64,000 nt of DNA from CAYYJR01 sp964472305 (GCA_964472305.1 CAYYJR010000002.1:62001-126000); one strand, 5' to 3'; counted from the stretch's first letter, positions 1-8,457 are shown. Notes: a model not told the origin generated them from the sequence alone. Numbers and translations: made by a program.

Positions 1-305
1 AACGCCGTCGCGGATGGCGTAAAATCGGCGGCGTTCACCACGTGCAGCAACTCGGTGAAGGTTTCTTTCCAGGCGTCCAGCAGACGGACTGCCAGCTTCG
101 GCTGCCGCTCCAACTCATGCAGCAATCGTTGCTGCACGATTGGCCGCGCCAGCGAGGCCGTGCGCGGCGTGAAACCCTGCAGCACCACCCGGCACAATGC
201 CGTTTCCCCCTTCACGAAGTCAAGCAACCGTCGTGGCGGCAGGCTGCCGATCAGCAACGCCAGCGGCGCAGGCGCGTTTTCCGGGTTATGCGCGGTAATA
301 GTCAT
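1..305 (-). CDS. Hypothetical protein, N-terminal fragment
   Basis: An open frame on the minus strand begins at ATG 305-303 and runs off the left edge of the window (101 residues visible, beginning MTITAHNPENAPAPLALLIG). I do not recognise a family. The visible part is soluble, with no signal peptide or membrane segment, and is rich in Leu, Arg and Ala (LPPRRLLDFVKGETALCRV, then LLDAWKETFTELLHVV), suggesting helices. The start is supported by a promoter whose -10 box ends 7 nt before the ATG. That leaves no room for a Shine-Dalgarno sequence, and none is present. The gene lies downstream of argF on the same strand but is separated from it by a hairpin and its own promoter. Confidence 0.55.
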   Translation of the reverse strand, partial: MTITAHNPENAPAPLALLIGSLPPRRLLDFVKGETALCRVVLQGFTPRTASLARPIVQQRLLHELERQPKLAVRLLDAWKETFTELLHVVNAADFTPSATA

Positions 306-312
306 TGGCACC

Positions 313-342
313 AGTATAACAAGCCCGAGCGGAAAGGCTCAA
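313..342 (-). promoter_or_regulatory. Sigma70-like promoter for the gene starting at 305 (leaderless)
   Basis: On the minus strand TTGAGC (342-337), an 18-nt spacer and TATACT (318-313) form a sigma70-type promoter. The expected transcription start, about 7 nt after the -10 box, coincides with the ATG at 305. I infer a leaderless mRNA. Confidence 0.6.
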
Positions 343-361
343 TAGCCGGGACCGATTGGCA

Positions 362-395
362 GCACGCGCCTCCCGATATGTCGGGAGGCGCGTGC
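362..395. terminator. Perfect 15-bp hairpin downstream of argF
   Basis: The arms 362-376 and 381-395 are perfectly complementary over 15 bp around the 4-nt loop TATG. The hairpin lies just past the end of argF, so a terminator or 3'-end stabiliser is the likely role. There is no clear U-tract on either strand. The core CTCCCGA...TCGGGAG recurs in the hairpin at 33229-33262. Confidence 0.5.
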
Positions 396-502
396 AACGG
401 GGAATGCGTCATTCGGTCGCGTTGAACGTCGAAGAACAGTTCCGATGTCGCGGGGTGTCCAACGGTGGCTGGACCCATATGGGTCGTGTGAAGCTCCCGA
501 CG

Positions 503-1441
503 CTAGGCTGGTGACCAACCGAAGGCCAGCGCCAGCACCGCTTTCTGTACGTGCAACCGGTTCTCCGCTTCGTCCAGCACCACCGACTGCGGGCCTTCCA
601 GCACCTCTTCGGTGATCTCTTCCCCGCGGTGAGCCGGCAGGCAATGCATCACCAGCGCATCCGGTTTCGCGCAAGCGAGCAGTTCGGCATTCAACTGGTA
701 GGGTGGGAAAACACGCAGGCGCTCGGTCGTTTCCGCTTCCTGGCCCATGCTGGTCCACACGTCAGTATACAGCACATCGGCACCCGCGGCCAGCGCGCGG
801 GCATCCGGTCCAACCTCGATGACGGCGCCGGTCGCGCGGCCGATTTCGCGGGCACGGGCCACGATGTCTTCCGCCGGCGCATACCCCGCCGGGCACGCGA
901 TGGCGCAATGGACGCCCAGCTTGGCTGCCAGCAGAAGCAGGCTGTGCGCCACGTTGTTGCCGTCGCCGACATAGACCAGCTTGCGCCCACGCAGGTCGCC
1001 TTTATACTCGATGAACGTCTGGAAATCCGCCAGCGCCTGGCAGGGGTGCTCGCGATCTGACAGCGCGTTGATGACCGGCACCGCGGCGTATTCCGCCAGT
1101 TCAAGGATCGACTGGTGCGAGAAAGTGCGTGCCATGATAGCCTGTACCCAGCGCGACAGGTTGCGCGCCACGTCTTTCACCGGCTCGCGCTTGCCCAGCC
1201 CGATGTCCGACGGCTGCAGGTAGATGGCATGCCCGCCCATTTGCGTCATCGCAACTTCGAAAGTGACCCGCGTACGCAGCGACGGCTTCTCAAAAATCAT
1301 CGCCAGCGTATTGCCGGCGGCCAGTTGGCTCACCTCGTCAGGCCGGACCTTGAGCCGCGCCGCGGCGGCAAGGATGGCTGCGAGTTCCTCAGATGTGAAG
1401 TCGTCGATCGAACACAGGTTCCGATCACGCAGTTGGATCAT
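503..1441 (-). CDS. argF: Ornithine carbamoyltransferase
   Basis: This 312-residue enzyme matches the usual length of anabolic ornithine carbamoyltransferase, which makes citrulline from ornithine and carbamoyl phosphate in the cytoplasmic arginine pathway. The carbamoyl-phosphate loop SLRTRVTFE lies near residue 54, HPCQ near 132, the domain-closing DVWTSMGQE near 227 and the ornithine-side HCLPAHRG near 267. Every family hallmark is intact, and the SMG loop favours ornithine over aspartate carbamoyltransferase. The start ATG (1441) lies inside the 3' end of the upstream small membrane protein gene (17-nt overlap), so the two are probably cotranscribed and translationally coupled. No other arginine gene is nearby. 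Confidence 0.96.
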   Translation of the reverse strand: MIQLRDRNLCSIDDFTSEELAAILAAAARLKVRPDEVSQLAAGNTLAMIFEKPSLRTRVTFEVAMTQMGGHAIYLQPSDIGLGKREPVKDVARNLSRWVQAIMARTFSHQSILELAEYAAVPVINALSDREHPCQALADFQTFIEYKGDLRGRKLVYVGDGNNVAHSLLLLAAKLGVHCAIACPAGYAPAEDIVARAREIGRATGAVIEVGPDARALAAGADVLYTDVWTSMGQEAETTERLRVFPPYQLNAELLACAKPDALVMHCLPAHRGEEITEEVLEGPQSVVLDEAENRLHVQKAVLALAFGWSPA

Positions 1442-1808
1442 TCTGTCCTCCGTCGGTCACCGGGCGCTGGGCGGCGCGCAACGACCAGAGTAAACTGATG
1501 AACAATCCGATCGCCAGCGCGAATCCCCCGTAAATCAACGCGCGCTGCCCGGGCGCCAGCTTGTGCACGCGCGCGAGTTGTGTTCCCAGTTCGCCGGCAA
1601 TCGATTCCTGGCGCGGCACCGGACCGACCAGCCGCTGCAACAGTGCGAACACGCCGATAATGACGGCAAACGTCAACCACAACTCGGCGATCACCAGCAC
1701 TATTGTGCGCCGGTCCGCGCCTGCCGAACCTAATCGAATACGCAGCAGCACGCTGACATACACCAGCGTAAACGCTACCAGCACCACCAGCATGGGCAAA
1801 TCGCTCAT
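1425..1808 (-). CDS. Small integral membrane protein of unknown function
   Basis: The protein has 127 residues when started at ATG 1808 (MSDLPMLVVLVAFTLVYV). Three hydrophobic stretches are visible: residues 5-23, about 38-60 and about 95-112. They are separated by basic or polar loops, so it should be an inner-membrane protein. No conserved motif or family is recognised. The start at 1808 is preferred to an upstream ATG at 1829 because a strong promoter ends 7 nt before it, implying a leaderless transcript. Its end overlaps the argF start by 17 nt, so it leads the argF operon, but nothing in its sequence ties it to arginine metabolism. Confidence 0.7.
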   Translation of the reverse strand: MSDLPMLVVLVAFTLVYVSVLLRIRLGSAGADRRTIVLVIAELWLTFAVIIGVFALLQRLVGPVPRQESIAGELGTQLARVHKLAPGQRALIYGGFALAIGLFISLLWSLRAAQRPVTDGGQNDPTA

Positions 1809-1815
1809 CAGCGGT

Positions 1816-1845
1816 ATTGTACCCCGCATCCCGACGGATTGCCAA
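1816..1845 (-). promoter_or_regulatory. Promoter of the membrane protein-argF operon (leaderless)
   Basis: On the minus strand TTGGCA (1845-1840), an 18-nt spacer and TACAAT (1821-1816) are followed after 7 nt by ATG 1808. The predicted start of transcription falls on the start codon. Confidence 0.65.
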
Positions 1846-1945
1846 GGGGCGGTGAGATGACAAGCGACACATGACGAGTGGTGCGTTGTCGTGGCGGTGT
1901 GCCTGGCTCAGTTCGTGAGAGCTCTCCGGGTGGTTGCGTTGATGC

Positions 1946-2245
1946 TCAACGTTTTTTGAAGAGACCGAGAAAGCCCAACGGCGCGCGGCGGGGCGGATCG
2001 GCGGGAAGCGGTGTTCCCTCTTCCGCCGGACCAAACGATTCCGGTTCCGGCAACTGCGCCAGCACCGCGCGCAACTCCGCCATATTCGGGTGATCAGGTG
2101 AGCGTGCGCGCAGTTTCGCGAACAGGGTGGCCTTCAACTCGCGCACTGTCTCCGCGCGCGCCTCGGGCGTGGCCTGACGCAGGTGCGACGCCACCTCGTC
2201 CAGATAGGCGTCAATGCATGCTTTTAACTCCGGTCGAATCGTCAT
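1946..2245 (-). CDS. HAAS-like small protein
   Basis: The protein has 99 residues from ATG 2245, which is preceded by a purine-rich AAGGACGG. Residues 5-60 carry the pattern IDAYLDEVASHL...RAETVRELKATLFAKL, with helix-forming residues and a conserved Arg/Glu-Leu pair. This resembles HAAS-type alpha-helical domains (DUF1700 and relatives), which usually sit in front of membrane anchors or signalling domains. Here it is followed by a Pro-rich linker and ends in GFLGLFKKR, with no membrane span. It may be a soluble interaction protein. The frame stays open upstream to 2386, but that extension lacks domain character. It is transcribed divergently from proB. Confidence 0.6.
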   Translation of the reverse strand: MTIRPELKACIDAYLDEVASHLRQATPEARAETVRELKATLFAKLRARSPDHPNMAELRAVLAQLPEPESFGPAEEGTPLPADPPRRAPLGFLGLFKKR

Positions 2246-2377
2246 GCGGTCCGTCCTTCCCCCGGTGGGCGGTTGCCTGTCGCTATGTTTCCACGCGCGC
2301 AGACGATTCCCTGCCGTTCCCGGCCAAGTGTCTGACTCCGCCACGTGATACACCGAACGCTGTTGCCAAACGTTTGA

Positions 2378-2406
2378 TTGCGTCACGCCTGGATTTCCGG
2401 TACACT
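2378..2406 (+). promoter_or_regulatory. Promoter of proB
   Basis: TTGCGT (2378-2383), a 17-nt spacer and TACACT (2401-2406). Transcription would begin near 2413, leaving a GC-rich leader of about 150 nt before the proB start. Confidence 0.6.
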
Positions 2407-2563
2407 GTGTGCACTCTGTGCCAGGGAAACCGGGCGGGGGAGTGGCGGTCCGTCAGATTGTTGCCGGCGGCGCGCAGGCGACGGCAGGAGTCCGTCCTGG
2501 GCAGGCGGAAATAGAGCAGGGAGGGTGTCCCGGCGGGCCGGATGCCCGGAATGAGGAAGTGAC

Positions 2564-3715
2564 GTGAGCGTGGACATGCAGTCTTCAGCGCGTCGCCAGC
2601 TTGCCGCGGCGACGCGCATAGTGGTCAAGGTAGGCAGCAACCTGGTCGCCACCCCGGAGGGGGACTTCAACCACCCTCTGCTGGATGGAGTGGTGCGCGA
2701 GATCGCCACGTTGAGCGGGCAGGGACGCGAAGTGCTGCTGGTCACCTCGGGAGCGGTGCGGCTGGGACTGGCGAAGATGCGGCTCCTCGGTCAGGGGAAA
2801 CCCGACCTTTCCACCCGCCAAGCCGCCGCGGCCGTAGGGCAGGTGGAGTTGATCGCGCATTACAACGCGCTGTTCCTGCAACACGGGTGCACGGTGGGGC
2901 AACTGCTGCTCACCGGTGATGACATCGCCGACCGCCACCGTTACCTGCACATCCGCAACACCCTGCTGCCCATGCTGCACCGCCATCAGGTGGTGCCCGT
3001 CATCAATGAAAACGATTCCGTCTCCGTGGAGGGAGTGCAGATCGGCGAGAACGACCGGCTGGCCGCACTGATCGCGGGCAAGGTGCAGTGCGATCTGCTC
3101 ATTATCCTTTCCGACGTAGAAGGTCTGTATACCGCCGATCCGACCACCGACCCGCAGGCCAAGTTGGTGCACGAAGTGCGCAAGATCACTCCATCTATCG
3201 AGGCAACCGCCGGCGGCAGCACCTCGGGCGTCGGTCGCGGCGGCATGCGCTCCAAGGTGACCGCTGCCCGGCTCGCAACCCGCATGGGAGCGCATATGGT
3301 GATCGCCCTGGGTCGGCATCCACGGGTGATCGCGCGTATTCTGGACGGCGAAGAGATCGGCACGCTGTTCGTCGCCCGCGGCGACAACCGCGTGGGGGCG
3401 CGCAAGCAATGGCTGGGCTTCGCCGCGCTGCCGCAAGGCATTCTGCGCGTGGACGACGGCGCCGCGCGCGCGCTGGCCCAACGGGGATCCAGCCTGTTGC
3501 CGGTGGGAGTGCGCGAAGTGGAAGGCACATTCCAGGCCGGCGACGTGGTGGCCGTGCAGGACCCCGCCGGGCGGGAGATCGCACGTGGCCTGGTCAATTA
3601 CACCGGCGTTGAAATGCGGCAAATTGCCGGACAACATACCGCGCAAATTGAGCAGATTTTGGGGTATCATCCATATGATGAGGCAATCCATCGCGATAAC
3701 CTCGTCGTGTTGTAG
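2564..3715 (+). CDS. proB: Glutamate 5-kinase
   Basis: This 383-residue protein phosphorylates glutamate in the first step of proline synthesis. The amino-acid kinase domain starts with IVVKVGSNLVA (about residues 19-29) and shows the GAVRLG loop, the substrate segment INENDSVS (about 146), LSDVEGLY and the GRGGMRSK glycine-rich motif (about 224). A C-terminal PUA domain (about residues 275-360) follows, as in the full-length form of the enzyme. The GTG at 2564 is chosen because GAGGAAG lies 5 nt upstream; an ATG 12 nt downstream is an alternative. No proA or proC lies nearby. The M16 peptidase gene follows after 37 nt and may share its transcript. Confidence 0.96.
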   Translation: MSVDMQSSARRQLAAATRIVVKVGSNLVATPEGDFNHPLLDGVVREIATLSGQGREVLLVTSGAVRLGLAKMRLLGQGKPDLSTRQAAAAVGQVELIAHYNALFLQHGCTVGQLLLTGDDIADRHRYLHIRNTLLPMLHRHQVVPVINENDSVSVEGVQIGENDRLAALIAGKVQCDLLIILSDVEGLYTADPTTDPQAKLVHEVRKITPSIEATAGGSTSGVGRGGMRSKVTAARLATRMGAHMVIALGRHPRVIARILDGEEIGTLFVARGDNRVGARKQWLGFAALPQGILRVDDGAARALAQRGSSLLPVGVREVEGTFQAGDVVAVQDPAGREIARGLVNYTGVEMRQIAGQHTAQIEQILGYHPYDEAIHRDNLVVL

Positions 3716-3752
3716 CCCCCCGGCTGTTCAGGAAGGTTGAGTCAGGATCGTT

Positions 3753-5093
3753 ATGCTCATATTGCGCGCCGCTCGCTCGTTGCTGGTCATCGCGGCCGTC
3801 ATGCTGGCGGCGGCGCCGCGCGTGCGTGCGGTTGATGTGCCCAATCCCTTTCCGCCCGGCAGCTTCATCACCCATACGTTGCCCAACGGGCTACGCCTGC
3901 TGGTGCACGAGGACCACTCGCTGCCCATCGTCGCCTTGGTGGTGGTGTTGCGCACCGGTTCCGCCCTCAATAGCGATCCGCGCGGTGTGGCGCACTACCA
4001 CGAGCACCTGATCTTTCAAGGCACGGAGCATTACCCCGGCAGATTGGCGCCGCAATACGCGCTGGAACAGGTCGGCGGTATCAGTAACGCCACCACCTCG
4101 CGCGATATGACGCGTATCTCCGCCACCGCCGGTTCCGGTCAGGTGGCGCTGCTGATGAACGTGCTCGCCGATGTCTTGCTGGCGCCAACCCTTGACGACG
4201 ATAGTTTTGCACGTGAACGCTCGATCATCCTGGCGGAGATTCAGCAGGACGGCGACAATCCGCTGACCATGCTGCTCAACCTGGGCTACGCGAGTTCGTA
4301 CCAGGCGTATCCCTATCGATATCGCCCCACCGGGAGCATCGAGGACGTGTTGCGGTTGAACCCCGCCGACGTGCGCGCCTTCAACCAGCGCTGGGCAAAG
4401 CCCAACAACCTGAGCGTGGTGCTGGTCGGCGACGTGACACTGCCGCGCGCTATTGCGCTGGCACAACAGGCGTTCGGCGCCGCCCAATCGGGGTTGCTGC
4501 CGGCGCCGCCCGCGGCGGAGCCGCCGTCCCCCGAAGCCATTATGCGCGAGCATGTGGCGCGCCCCATGGCGGATACCTTCCAACTGCTGGTGTATCCCGC
4601 CTGCCCCACCGGCGATTTTACCACGATGGTCGCCACGGATTTGCTGTATACGCTGTTGTCGAGCGGCGGCGACGCGTTGCTGCCGCGCCAGTGGGCGACT
4701 GACGCGGTGACACCCACCGACTTCGGCGTTGAATATGTCAGCACGCGCGCGCCGGGACGATTCATGATCTGGGCGCAAACCCCGCCCGCCCAGGCGTACA
4801 AACTGCGGCAATCCACCATGACGCTGATGACCAGATTGGCCACCGAAGCGGTGCCCGACGAGTTGTTCACCGCGGCCAAGCAGCGCCTCGCCACGCAGTT
4901 TCTGCTGGAGAACGAAACCTACAGTCAGCAAGCCGCGACGATCGCCTTCTACGAAGGCCTGGGCAAATCGCCCCAGCTTAGCCGCTACCTACCCATCGTG
5001 CAGTCGCTGACGTTACAGCAATTGCGCGCCGCGCTGCCGAAGCGCCCGCTGGCCTGGGTGACGCTGGGGCAGCGACCGGAGGGAGAACGATGA
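3753..5093 (+). CDS. Secreted M16 family zinc peptidase, catalytic member
   Basis: This 446-residue protein has a signal peptide (basic start, hydrophobic core LLVIAAVMLAAAP, then a cleavage-like VRAVD). The inverted zinc motif HYHEH is at about residues 88-92, and a distal Glu lies in ERSIILAEIQQDGDNP, as needed for M16 metalloprotease activity. The remainder is the M16 N- and C-terminal domain pair typical of bacterial PqqL/YmxG-like half-size members. The gene overlaps the following M16 gene by 4 nt (ATGA), so the two are coupled and probably form a heterodimer with one active and one inactive half, as known for bacterial and mitochondrial M16B proteins. It would act in the periplasm or outside the membrane. 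Confidence 0.9.
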   Translation: MLILRAARSLLVIAAVMLAAAPRVRAVDVPNPFPPGSFITHTLPNGLRLLVHEDHSLPIVALVVVLRTGSALNSDPRGVAHYHEHLIFQGTEHYPGRLAPQYALEQVGGISNATTSRDMTRISATAGSGQVALLMNVLADVLLAPTLDDDSFARERSIILAEIQQDGDNPLTMLLNLGYASSYQAYPYRYRPTGSIEDVLRLNPADVRAFNQRWAKPNNLSVVLVGDVTLPRAIALAQQAFGAAQSGLLPAPPAAEPPSPEAIMREHVARPMADTFQLLVYPACPTGDFTTMVATDLLYTLLSSGGDALLPRQWATDAVTPTDFGVEYVSTRAPGRFMIWAQTPPAQAYKLRQSTMTLMTRLATEAVPDELFTAAKQRLATQFLLENETYSQQAATIAFYEGLGKSPQLSRYLPIVQSLTLQQLRAALPKRPLAWVTLGQRPEGER

Positions 5094-6448
5094 TGCGATG
5101 GAGCGTGCTGCTGTTGCTGGCGCTGGCATCCCTGCTCGCCTCCCATGCCGATGACGTGACCACCGAGCGGTGGGCGAACGGCTTCCGGCTGACCATCGTG
5201 CCCACCACCGCGTCGCAGGTCGTTTCCATCGAACTGTTGATCGATTACGCGGCCTTCGACGAAAAGGCCGACGTGCAGGGTATTCGTCAAGTGTTGGTGA
5301 CCAGCATGCTGCAGGGGTCGTCTGATGCCGCGGGGTCGGTGATCCAGCAGACGCTCACCGCTCTGGGTGGCAAGATGGAAGGCGGCGTCCACCAGGACAT
5401 GCTGGAGTTCCGCGTGACCGTGCCTGCCAGCAGCATTTCGGTCGGCCTGGCGGCGCTGGCAGAGATTGTCTGCCACCCGAAACTCACCGATGACGGCATC
5501 ATGCAAGCCATCGAACATACCCGGCAATTACAACGGATTCCTCCGGTCACCGCGTTGCAATCGGCTTCGGTGCTGTCCTACACCAGTCTGTACGCCGGGC
5601 ATCCTTTCGGCACCCGCGCGCTGGGCACGCCTGACACGCTGGATCAGATCACGCCTGCACGCGTGCGGGCGGCGTATCATGATTACGTGCTGCCCGGTGC
5701 GGCGATCATGGCCGTGGTCGGTCGCTGCACGCCTGACGCCGTGCGCGGTGCCATCCGCTCCGGGTTCGGCTTGTGGGAAAACCGCCCGCGCCCACCCCGT
5801 CTCACCGTCGCCAACCCCTCGATCGAGGAGTCGGAGCTGGTGCTGCGTGAATTGCCGGTCGGCAGCGCGTGCATCATGCTCACCTTCCCGGTGTGCGGCG
5901 CCGCGCACCCGGACTTTTTACCGTTGCGCCTGCTGGATACGCTGCTCTCCGGCGGCACCGGCGCGCGGCTGTTCCGCGTGGTGCGCGAACAGCGCCACCT
6001 CGCCTACGAAGTCTCGACCATTTTTCCCACCCAGCGCGCGTGCAGCCAGTTCTCGTTATACGCATTGACGCGCGCCACCACGATGGAGGAAACCCGCGCC
6101 GTCATGACCGCTGAGTTGGCGCGATTGCAAACGGAGCCGGTTTCCGCGGAGGAGTTGCAGCGCGCCAAAGCTTACCTGAAAGGTCACTACCTGCTCTCAC
6201 ACCAATACAGCGCGCAATATGCCTTTGACCTCACCTGGTACGAATTGATCGGGCGAGGCGCCGGATTCAACCGCGCGGTGGCTGCCAACATCGACGCCAT
6301 CACTCCGAAAGACATTCAACGCGTCGCGCGTACCTATTTCACGCATTATTACCTCATTGTCGTGGTGCCGGAGTTGGATTTTACGGCGGACGATGCCGTC
6401 GGCAGCATATCCAACCATATGGTTAATGTTTTTTTAACGCATAAATAG
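5090..6448 (+). CDS. Secreted M16 family protein lacking the zinc motif
   Basis: This 452-residue partner of the preceding peptidase begins with a signal peptide (MMRWSVLLLLALASLLASH). The segment that should hold HxxEH reads IRQVLVTSMLQGS, so the zinc ligands are missing. The C-terminal domain retains the substrate-binding region (YLKGHYLLSH through YELIGRGAGFN). The pattern is that of the non-catalytic alpha-type subunit of an M16 heterodimer, which shapes the substrate chamber. It starts within the stop of the upstream gene (4-nt overlap), supporting 1:1 translation. Confidence 0.88.
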   Translation: MMRWSVLLLLALASLLASHADDVTTERWANGFRLTIVPTTASQVVSIELLIDYAAFDEKADVQGIRQVLVTSMLQGSSDAAGSVIQQTLTALGGKMEGGVHQDMLEFRVTVPASSISVGLAALAEIVCHPKLTDDGIMQAIEHTRQLQRIPPVTALQSASVLSYTSLYAGHPFGTRALGTPDTLDQITPARVRAAYHDYVLPGAAIMAVVGRCTPDAVRGAIRSGFGLWENRPRPPRLTVANPSIEESELVLRELPVGSACIMLTFPVCGAAHPDFLPLRLLDTLLSGGTGARLFRVVREQRHLAYEVSTIFPTQRACSQFSLYALTRATTMEETRAVMTAELARLQTEPVSAEELQRAKAYLKGHYLLSHQYSAQYAFDLTWYELIGRGAGFNRAVAANIDAITPKDIQRVARTYFTHYYLIVVVPELDFTADDAVGSISNHMVNVFLTHK

Positions 6449-6483
6449 TGTAACGAAGCACGTAATCGTGGAAAACAGTTAGT

Positions 6484-6819
6484 ATGATGCTGACGAATGG
6501 CAAACGAGTTGATCTGGAACATATTCTGCTGGACCAGTGGGCCGGGCAATCCACCCCCCACGCCGGCCTGGTGGAACAGCGCGTGTTGGAGTTGGAGCAT
6601 ATGGGAATGCTCGATGCCGAGGAGATGCCCGGCGTACCGAGCAGCCTGCGCCAATATGCCATCGCCACGCTGCAGCATTTCAAACCGGAATTCTTCATCA
6701 CTTACGATGATGAACTGTTATCGCATCGCGACGCGCTGGAACTACGCTACGGGTTGGTGATTCTCTCCGTGCATGAGGCCATGCTGTTGCTGCGGGAGTC
6801 GAATGACCCACCGAATTGA
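6484..6819 (+). CDS. Hypothetical protein
   Basis: This 111-residue acidic soluble protein (VDLEHILLDQWAGQSTPHAGLVEQRVLELEHMGM...) is of no family I recognise. It has no signal, membrane span or Cys pair. Leu- and Glu-rich stretches suggest a compact helical fold. The start is ATG 6484 (a second ATG follows at once) with a purine stretch GGAAAA upstream. Its last 17 nt overlap the mnmE start chosen here, so it probably lies in the same transcript as mnmE. That is the only hint of function. Confidence 0.65.
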   Translation: MMLTNGKRVDLEHILLDQWAGQSTPHAGLVEQRVLELEHMGMLDAEEMPGVPSSLRQYAIATLQHFKPEFFITYDDELLSHRDALELRYGLVILSVHEAMLLLRESNDPPN

Positions 6820-8203
6820 CGACATCGCCATGCCGGCACCCAACACTATTGCCGCCGTCTCCACCCCGCCTGGAGAGGGCGGCATCGGCGTTATACGGCT
6901 TTCCGGACCGGACGCCGTTGCCATCGCCTGCCGCCTTTTTCGCCGCGCGGATGGCACGGCACTCGACAATCCGGAGCCGTTCAGGCAATACTACGGCCAC
7001 GTGGTCGATCCCGACCGCGCGGAGATCGTCGATGAAGTGCTGTTGAGCGTGATGCGTGCGCCGCGCAGCTACACGCGCGAGGATATGGCGGAGATCAGCG
7101 GGCATGGCGGCCCGGCACCGCTACGGGCGCTGCTGGCACTGGCCTGTGCGCACGGGGCGCGGTTAGCGCAGCCGGGTGAATTCACCCAGCGCGCCTTCCT
7201 CAACGGGCGCATCGATCTGACGCAGGCGGAGGCGGTACTGGATACCGTGCGTGCGCGCACTGACGCCGGCCTGCGCGCGGCGCAGCATCTGCTGCATGGG
7301 GAACTGGGACGGCGGGTGCGCGGCCTGCGTGCGCGCATCGTGGCGCTGCTTGCCTCGCTGGAGGTCGCCATCGATTATGCCGACGAGGACATCACCTTCC
7401 TCACCCCGACGGAAATTGCCGCCGAGATCGCCGCGCTGCGAGCTGAAACGACGGTACTGCTCGCTTCGCATCACCGGGGCAAGCTGCTGCGCGAAGGCGC
7501 GGGCACGGCGATCATCGGACGACCCAACACCGGTAAATCCAGCCTGCTCAACGCACTGCTCGGCGAGGCGCGCGCCATCGTCACCGCGACGCCGGGCACC
7601 ACGCGCGACGTAATCGAGGAGCAGATTGACCTCGCCGGCGTGCCGTTGCGCTTGCTCGACACCGCGGGCATCCGTCACACGGACGATGAAATCGAGCGCC
7701 TGGGCGTGGAGCGCAGCCGCGGTGCGCAACAAGCCGCCGATCTGCTGTTGCTGGTACTCGACCGCTCGCTGCCGCTGCAGACAGAGGACTGTGAGTTGCT
7801 GGACGCGTTGCCGGGTCGACCCGCCGTGGTGGTACTGAACAAGGCCGACCTGCCCGCACGGATTACGCCGGAGGAGATCGATGCCGCGCTCCCGGTGGTC
7901 GAACTGTCCGCCGTGACCGGCATCGGCTTGCCACGCCTGGAAGCGGTACTGCGCGAGTTGCTGCTGGGCGGCACGGTGGCCAGCGACTCCCCCGCGCTGG
8001 CGAATCAGCGTCAGCGCGACGCCGCCGAGCGCGCCGCCGGGGCACTCGACCAGGCCGCCGCCACCCTCGCCGCCGGCGGCACCGAAGAACTGCTCGCTGT
8101 CGACCTGATGGCTGCCGCCCACGCGCTGGGTGAACTCACCGGCGACGACGTACGCGAAGAAGTGATCCACGAACTGTTCGCCCACTTTTGTGTGGGAAAG
8201 TAA
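6803..8203 (+). CDS. mnmE: tRNA modification GTPase MnmE
   Basis: This 466-residue protein works with MnmG to install the aminomethyl or carboxymethylaminomethyl group on wobble U34 of tRNAs. An N-terminal folate-binding domain begins at TIAAVSTPPGEGGIGVIRLSG. A helical domain follows, and inserted in it is a G domain with GRPNTGKSS (G1), TPGTTRD (G2), DTAGIR (G3) and NKAD (G4). The C-terminus ends FCVGK, matching the essential C-(I/V/L)-G-K tail whose Cys is needed for modification. The start at 6803 has GGGAG 5 nt upstream; an in-frame ATG at 6830 is an alternative. No mnmG, rnpA or yidC neighbour is present. Confidence 0.96.
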   Translation: MTHRIDDIAMPAPNTIAAVSTPPGEGGIGVIRLSGPDAVAIACRLFRRADGTALDNPEPFRQYYGHVVDPDRAEIVDEVLLSVMRAPRSYTREDMAEISGHGGPAPLRALLALACAHGARLAQPGEFTQRAFLNGRIDLTQAEAVLDTVRARTDAGLRAAQHLLHGELGRRVRGLRARIVALLASLEVAIDYADEDITFLTPTEIAAEIAALRAETTVLLASHHRGKLLREGAGTAIIGRPNTGKSSLLNALLGEARAIVTATPGTTRDVIEEQIDLAGVPLRLLDTAGIRHTDDEIERLGVERSRGAQQAADLLLLVLDRSLPLQTEDCELLDALPGRPAVVVLNKADLPARITPEEIDAALPVVELSAVTGIGLPRLEAVLRELLLGGTVASDSPALANQRQRDAAERAAGALDQAAATLAAGGTEELLAVDLMAAAHALGELTGDDVREEVIHELFAHFCVGK

Positions 8204-8346
8204 CACCTGAAAATACCGGCATCTCACCAGGCCGCTGCCGGCTGAGGAATGAGCGCCGTTGTACCGACACTTCTTTACCGGATCACGCACCCGTCCTTGC
8301 CCCCGTTTTTATTCACGAACGCTACAGTCACCATGATCTTTCTGGT

Positions 8347-8375
8347 TTGACAGTCCCCCCTGGTCTATTTATACT
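8347..8375 (+). promoter_or_regulatory. Strong sigma70 promoter for the GT9 gene
   Basis: TTGACA (8347-8352), a 17-nt spacer and TATACT (8370-8375): near consensus. The transcript would start near 8382, within the 255-nt gap after mnmE, giving a leader of about 75 nt. Confidence 0.75.
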
Positions 8376-8457
8376 GGATGCAGAATTTGCCGGCACTGGC
8401 CGGCACCCGGTATCACGTATGCCGCATCATGCCCCCACAGACAACCCGGCGTCAGAC

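Noticed and set aside
2585..3691. Minus-strand frame of 368 codons opposite proB
   Set aside because: It is the antisense shadow of a high-GC gene; its composition (His/Gln/Gly-rich) is typical of such shadows.
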